From the NCBI RefSeq assembly GCF_042683565.1, contig NZ_JBHUJW010000001.1, positions 1-64,000 on the forward strand: a stretch of 64,000 bases of DNA, given 5' to 3'. Position 1 is the first letter of the stretch; every line of letters begins with the position of its first letter. This document shows positions 61,570 to 64,000 of this stretch, in pieces. The DNA is from Brevibacillus sp042683565 (lineage in GTDB: Bacteria > Bacillota > Bacilli > Brevibacillales > Brevibacillaceae). A program made the position numbers and the translations under genes. The notes beneath the pieces are model-generated. The model searched no databases and had not been told where the DNA came from. It worked only from the letters and a program-made list of their open reading frames with translations.

Positions 61570-62460
61570 CTATCGCCTGATGCCGATAACGACACGCTCG
61601 ATTCCCGCCAGATCAGGGATAATATGCACGTCCGCAATCACTCCGGACGCCCGAAGCAAATCCGCTACAGCCCGGGACTGATGGATGCCGACCTCGTAGG
61701 CGACCAGAGCCTTCGCCTTTAGCACAGACGGCAGCGCCTCACACAGCCGGCGATAGCAGTCCAGCCCGTCCGCTCCGCCGTCCAAAGCGAGGCGCGGCTC
61801 GTGCTCGATCACTTCGGCGTCCAGCTCATCCACATCCGTACTGGGGATATACGGCGGATTAGAGACGAGAATGTCCACCCGCTCGCCTGCCGCAAGCAAT
61901 GGCTGGGCCAGATCGCCTTGCAAAAAGCGAATCCGCGCCCCCAGCCGCTCGGCGTTTTCCCGCGCGATCACCGTCGCATCCGGGGACAGGTCGACTGTCA
62001 TCACGTTCCAGTCAGGTCGTTCGCATGCGAGCGTGACGCAAATGGCCCCGCTTCCCGTACCGATGTCGGCCACATCCAGCACTGCCGCATCCGACCACAG
62101 CTGCCTTGCGTGCAGCAGCACCTGCTCCACCAAAATTTCCGTCTCGGGGCGCGGGATCAGCACGCCGGGCCGCACGGTGAACGGGCGACCGTAAAACTCC
62201 TGAGAGCCAAACATGTACTGCAGCGGTTCGTGCCGGGAACGCCGCCAGAGCAGCTCATCCAGTCTCTCCACGACCTCGGGCGTGACCGGGTCCAGCATGG
62301 AGATCAGAAACCGCGTCCGGTCCCAGTCCAGACAGTGCCGAAGCAGCAACTCGGCTTCAAATACCGGATCTTTGGCTCCCGACTCGCGTAAAAACGAAGA
62401 AGCCCGTGTCAGGGCTTCTCGGATCGTCGTGACATCAGACCAATCAAGCTGTGTGCGCAT
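61570..62460 (-). CDS. prmC: Peptide chain release factor N5-glutamine methyltransferase
   Basis: 296 aa. SAM-dependent enzyme that methylates the Gln of the GGQ motif in release factors. SAM-binding VLDVADIGTGSGAICVTLA (about 111-129) and the catalytic NPPY (in LVSNPPYIPSTD, about 185-196) are intact. The ATG overlaps the 3' end of prfA by 17 bp, so it is co-transcribed with its substrate gene, the usual arrangement. Confidence 0.96.
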   Translation of the reverse strand: MRTQLDWSDVTTIREALTRASSFLRESGAKDPVFEAELLLRHCLDWDRTRFLISMLDPVTPEVVERLDELLWRRSRHEPLQYMFGSQEFYGRPFTVRPGVLIPRPETEILVEQVLLHARQLWSDAAVLDVADIGTGSGAICVTLACERPDWNVMTVDLSPDATVIARENAERLGARIRFLQGDLAQPLLAAGERVDILVSNPPYIPSTDVDELDAEVIEHEPRLALDGGADGLDCYRRLCEALPSVLKAKALVAYEVGIHQSRAVADLLRASGVIADVHIIPDLAGIERVVIGIRR

Positions 62461-63520
62461 GGCTTTTCAGCAGCTCCGTCTGTTCATGCATAATCAGGTT
62501 GTCGATCACTTCGTCCAGGTCGCCTTCGAGGACGGATTCCAAACGGTGCAGTGTCAGTCCGATGCGGTGGTCGGTTACACGGCTTTGCGGATAGTTGTAC
62601 GTACGGATGCGCTCGCTGCGGTCCCCGGTTCCGACCAAGCTCCTGCGGTTGGCATCGGCTTCCGCGTTTTGCTGCTGCATGTAGTAGTCGTACAGGCGCG
62701 CGCGCAGGACGCGAAGCGCTTTGTCCTTGTTGGAGTGCTGGGACTTCTCGTCCTGGCAGGATACCACGATGCCTGTCGGGATGTGGGTCACACGAACGGC
62801 CGATTTGGTCGTGTTGACGCTCTGTCCGCCCGCACCGCTGGAACAGAAAGTATCGATGCGGATGTCCTTTTCGTTCACTTCCACTTCGACTTCCTCGGCT
62901 TCCGGCAGCACCAGAACCGTTGCCGTCGAGGTGTGGATGCGCCCGCCGGACTCGGTAGCCGGGATGCGCTGTACGCGGTGAGCGCCGCTCTCGAACTTCA
63001 TTTTGCTGTATGCGCCGCGGCCGCTGAGCGAAAAGACGATTTCCTTGTATCCGCCAAGCTCTGTCGGGCTTGCTTCCAGCACTTCCACTTTGAAGCCCTG
63101 GCGTTCAGCATAGCGCGTGTACATGCGGAACAAAACAGCCGCAAACAAGGCAGCCTCGTCGCCGCCTGCCGCACCGCGCACTTCCACGATGACGTTTTTC
63201 TCATCGTTGGGGTCTTTTGGCAGCAGCAGGATTTTCAGGCGTTCCTCGAGCTTTTCCTTGCGCGAGCTCAGTTCGCTGATTTCCAGCTTGACCATTTCTC
63301 GCATTTCATCGTCCAGTTTCTCTTCCAGCATGGCTTTGGCATCTTCCATCTGGGATACTACTGATTTATATTCACGGTAGGTCGTCACGGTTTCTTCCAG
63401 GGAAGACTGTTCTTTGGACAACTCACGCAAGCGCTTTGTATCGCTGATGACGTCGGGGTCACAAAGGAGATTGGTGACTTCTTCATAACGCTCTTCAACT
63501 GCGGATAAGCGTGTAAACAA
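62444..63520 (-). CDS. prfA: Peptide chain release factor 1
   Basis: 358 aa, TTG start with GGGGTGA upstream. It ends translation at UAA and UAG. The stop-codon recognition tripeptide PAT (in RIPATESGGRIHTS, about 183-196) marks RF1, and the GGQ motif (SGAGGQSVN, about 228-236) sits in the peptidyl transferase centre. The N-terminal helical domain is full length. First gene of the prfA-prmC pair. Confidence 0.97.
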   Translation of the reverse strand: MFTRLSAVEERYEEVTNLLCDPDVISDTKRLRELSKEQSSLEETVTTYREYKSVVSQMEDAKAMLEEKLDDEMREMVKLEISELSSRKEKLEERLKILLLPKDPNDEKNVIVEVRGAAGGDEAALFAAVLFRMYTRYAERQGFKVEVLEASPTELGGYKEIVFSLSGRGAYSKMKFESGAHRVQRIPATESGGRIHTSTATVLVLPEAEEVEVEVNEKDIRIDTFCSSGAGGQSVNTTKSAVRVTHIPTGIVVSCQDEKSQHSNKDKALRVLRARLYDYYMQQQNAEADANRRSLVGTGDRSERIRTYNYPQSRVTDHRIGLTLHRLESVLEGDLDEVIDNLIMHEQTELLKSHAHTA

Positions 63521-63579
63521 TGTACTTCACCCCAATCGCAAAGAATACGAAAATACATTCATACAATCGTAACAGATAA

Positions 63580-63608
63580 ATTATAGGAGGAAACCGGGAA
63601 TAAGTCAA
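63580..63608 (-). promoter_or_regulatory. SigA promoter of prfA
   Basis: TTGACT (63603-63608), a 17-nt spacer, and a perfect TATAAT (63580-63585) on the minus strand: 11 of 12 consensus positions. It lies about 60 bp before the TTG start. Confidence 0.82.
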
Positions 63609-63660
63609 AGCGCATTATTTATTTGGAAGAGTGAAAGAGAGGTTCCATAGATGCCAAACA

Positions 63661-63679
63661 GGCCCGGCGTTGCCGAGCC
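63661..63679 (-). terminator. Terminator of the YhcN/YlaJ-like gene
   Basis: 7-bp GC-rich stem (63661-63667 with 63673-63679, one G-U pair), a 5-nt loop, and the moderately T-rich tail TGTTTGG on the minus strand. Confidence 0.6.
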
Positions 63680-63709
63680 CTCGCTTGAATCCGCCTCTGA
63701 CCGTGGCCG

Positions 63710-64000
63710 TCAGCGATGGAAGCCTTCGTTGGAAGTGACATGAAAGTCGTAGCGCGGAATTTTCTGCTTCAGCGCGGCAATCACCTGCCGCTCGATGTCT
63801 CGCGCCTGGCTCGCGGTGACGTTGTGCACCAGATCAAGAGTAACATATGCGTTTGCGCCGTTCAGTGTGATTCGCGCATTTTCCACTCCCGGCACGGATT
63901 TGGCCATCATCTCCATGTTGTTTAGATCGACCTGGTAGCCGCGCGTCTGGCTATGTCCAATGATCAGGTTCGGATTCTGGCTGCGTCCCATCAGCCCGTC
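63710..64000 (-). CDS. YhcN/YlaJ-type sporulation lipoprotein (5' part outside the window)
   Basis: The frame is open to the window edge, so the N-terminus is missing; an ATG at 63991 is probably internal. The visible 96 residues fit the C-terminal domain of YhcN/YlaJ sporulation lipoproteins: a VPGVENARITLNGANAYVTL beta-alpha segment, then a helix (ASQARDIERQVIAALKQK) and a closing strand ending HVTSNEG. These proteins are made in the forespore and take part in germination or coat-side functions. The lipobox cannot be seen here. Confidence 0.65.
   Translation of the reverse strand, partial: DGLMGRSQNPNLIIGHSQTRGYQVDLNNMEMMAKSVPGVENARITLNGANAYVTLDLVHNVTASQARDIERQVIAALKQKIPRYDFHVTSNEGFHR

Noticed and set aside
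1..64000. tRNA, rRNA, CRISPR, insertion sequence or prophage
   Set aside because: No cloverleaf-like genes, direct-repeat arrays, transposase frames or phage genes were found by reading.

Overview
This window is a stretch of Firmicutes chromosome, almost certainly from Brevibacillus. The strongest sign is the S-layer operon at its left end. Its first gene has a TTG start 31 codons upstream of an in-frame ATG, several upstream promoters, and a middle-wall/outer-wall protein gene pair, as I remember from the Brevibacillus brevis/choshinensis cell-wall protein operon. The sporulation genes (spoIIID, spoIIQ, spoIID, spoIIR) and the order prfA-prmC-spoIIR-ywlC-mntP-ywlE-rpiB-ywlG-glyA-upp ... atp ... 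murA-spoIID-spoIIQ-spoIIID-mbl-flhO-flhP ... fabZ fit a Bacillus-like core chromosome. Nearly every gene is on the minus strand. I saw no rRNA or tRNA genes, CRISPR arrays, insertion sequences or prophage.

Layout, in window order. 1-8.3 kb: surface layer operon (OWP-like and MWP-like proteins), then a TolC-family protein. 8.5-10 kb: two plus-strand genes, an IMPACT-family protein and a coiled-coil protein built on 42-bp repeats. 10-15.2 kb: a giant Ig-like/SLH surface protein with a possible SigD promoter. 15.4-18.4 kb: wall-polymer genes (TagO-like, TagA-like), fabZ and a pgsA-like gene. 18.6-26.7 kb: flhP, flhO, mbl, spoIIID, spoIIQ, spoIID, murA, ywmB and ywzB. 26.9-37.3 kb: an 11-gene complex I operon (nuoABCDHIJKLMN, without nuoEFG). 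37.6-38.4 kb: an unrecognised gene. 38.6-45.8 kb: the ATP synthase operon. 46-49 kb: a thiolase and malate:quinone oxidoreductase. 49.5-54.8 kb: a phosphodiester-glycosidase/SLH protein, UDP-GlcNAc 2-epimerase and uracil phosphoribosyltransferase. 54.8-64 kb: glyA to prfA, one plus-strand secreted protein, and the end of a YhcN/YlaJ-type protein.

Two themes connect the genes. The first is the envelope: three SLH-bearing proteins plus an OWP-like protein, a TolC-like protein, and enzymes (WecB, TagO-like, TagA-like) that could make the wall polymer to which SLH domains bind. The second is respiration: Mqo and complex I feed electrons to quinone and the F1Fo synthase uses the resulting proton gradient.

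The most notable non-coding signals are the dual-start leader and promoter cluster of the S-layer operon, a nested inverted-repeat block at 31-128, a group of five DnaA-box-like sites flanking the ywlC promoter, predicted SigF/SigE promoters at sporulation genes, and a hairpin-rich leader before mqo. All functional statements come from reading the sequence and from family knowledge; no database search was run.
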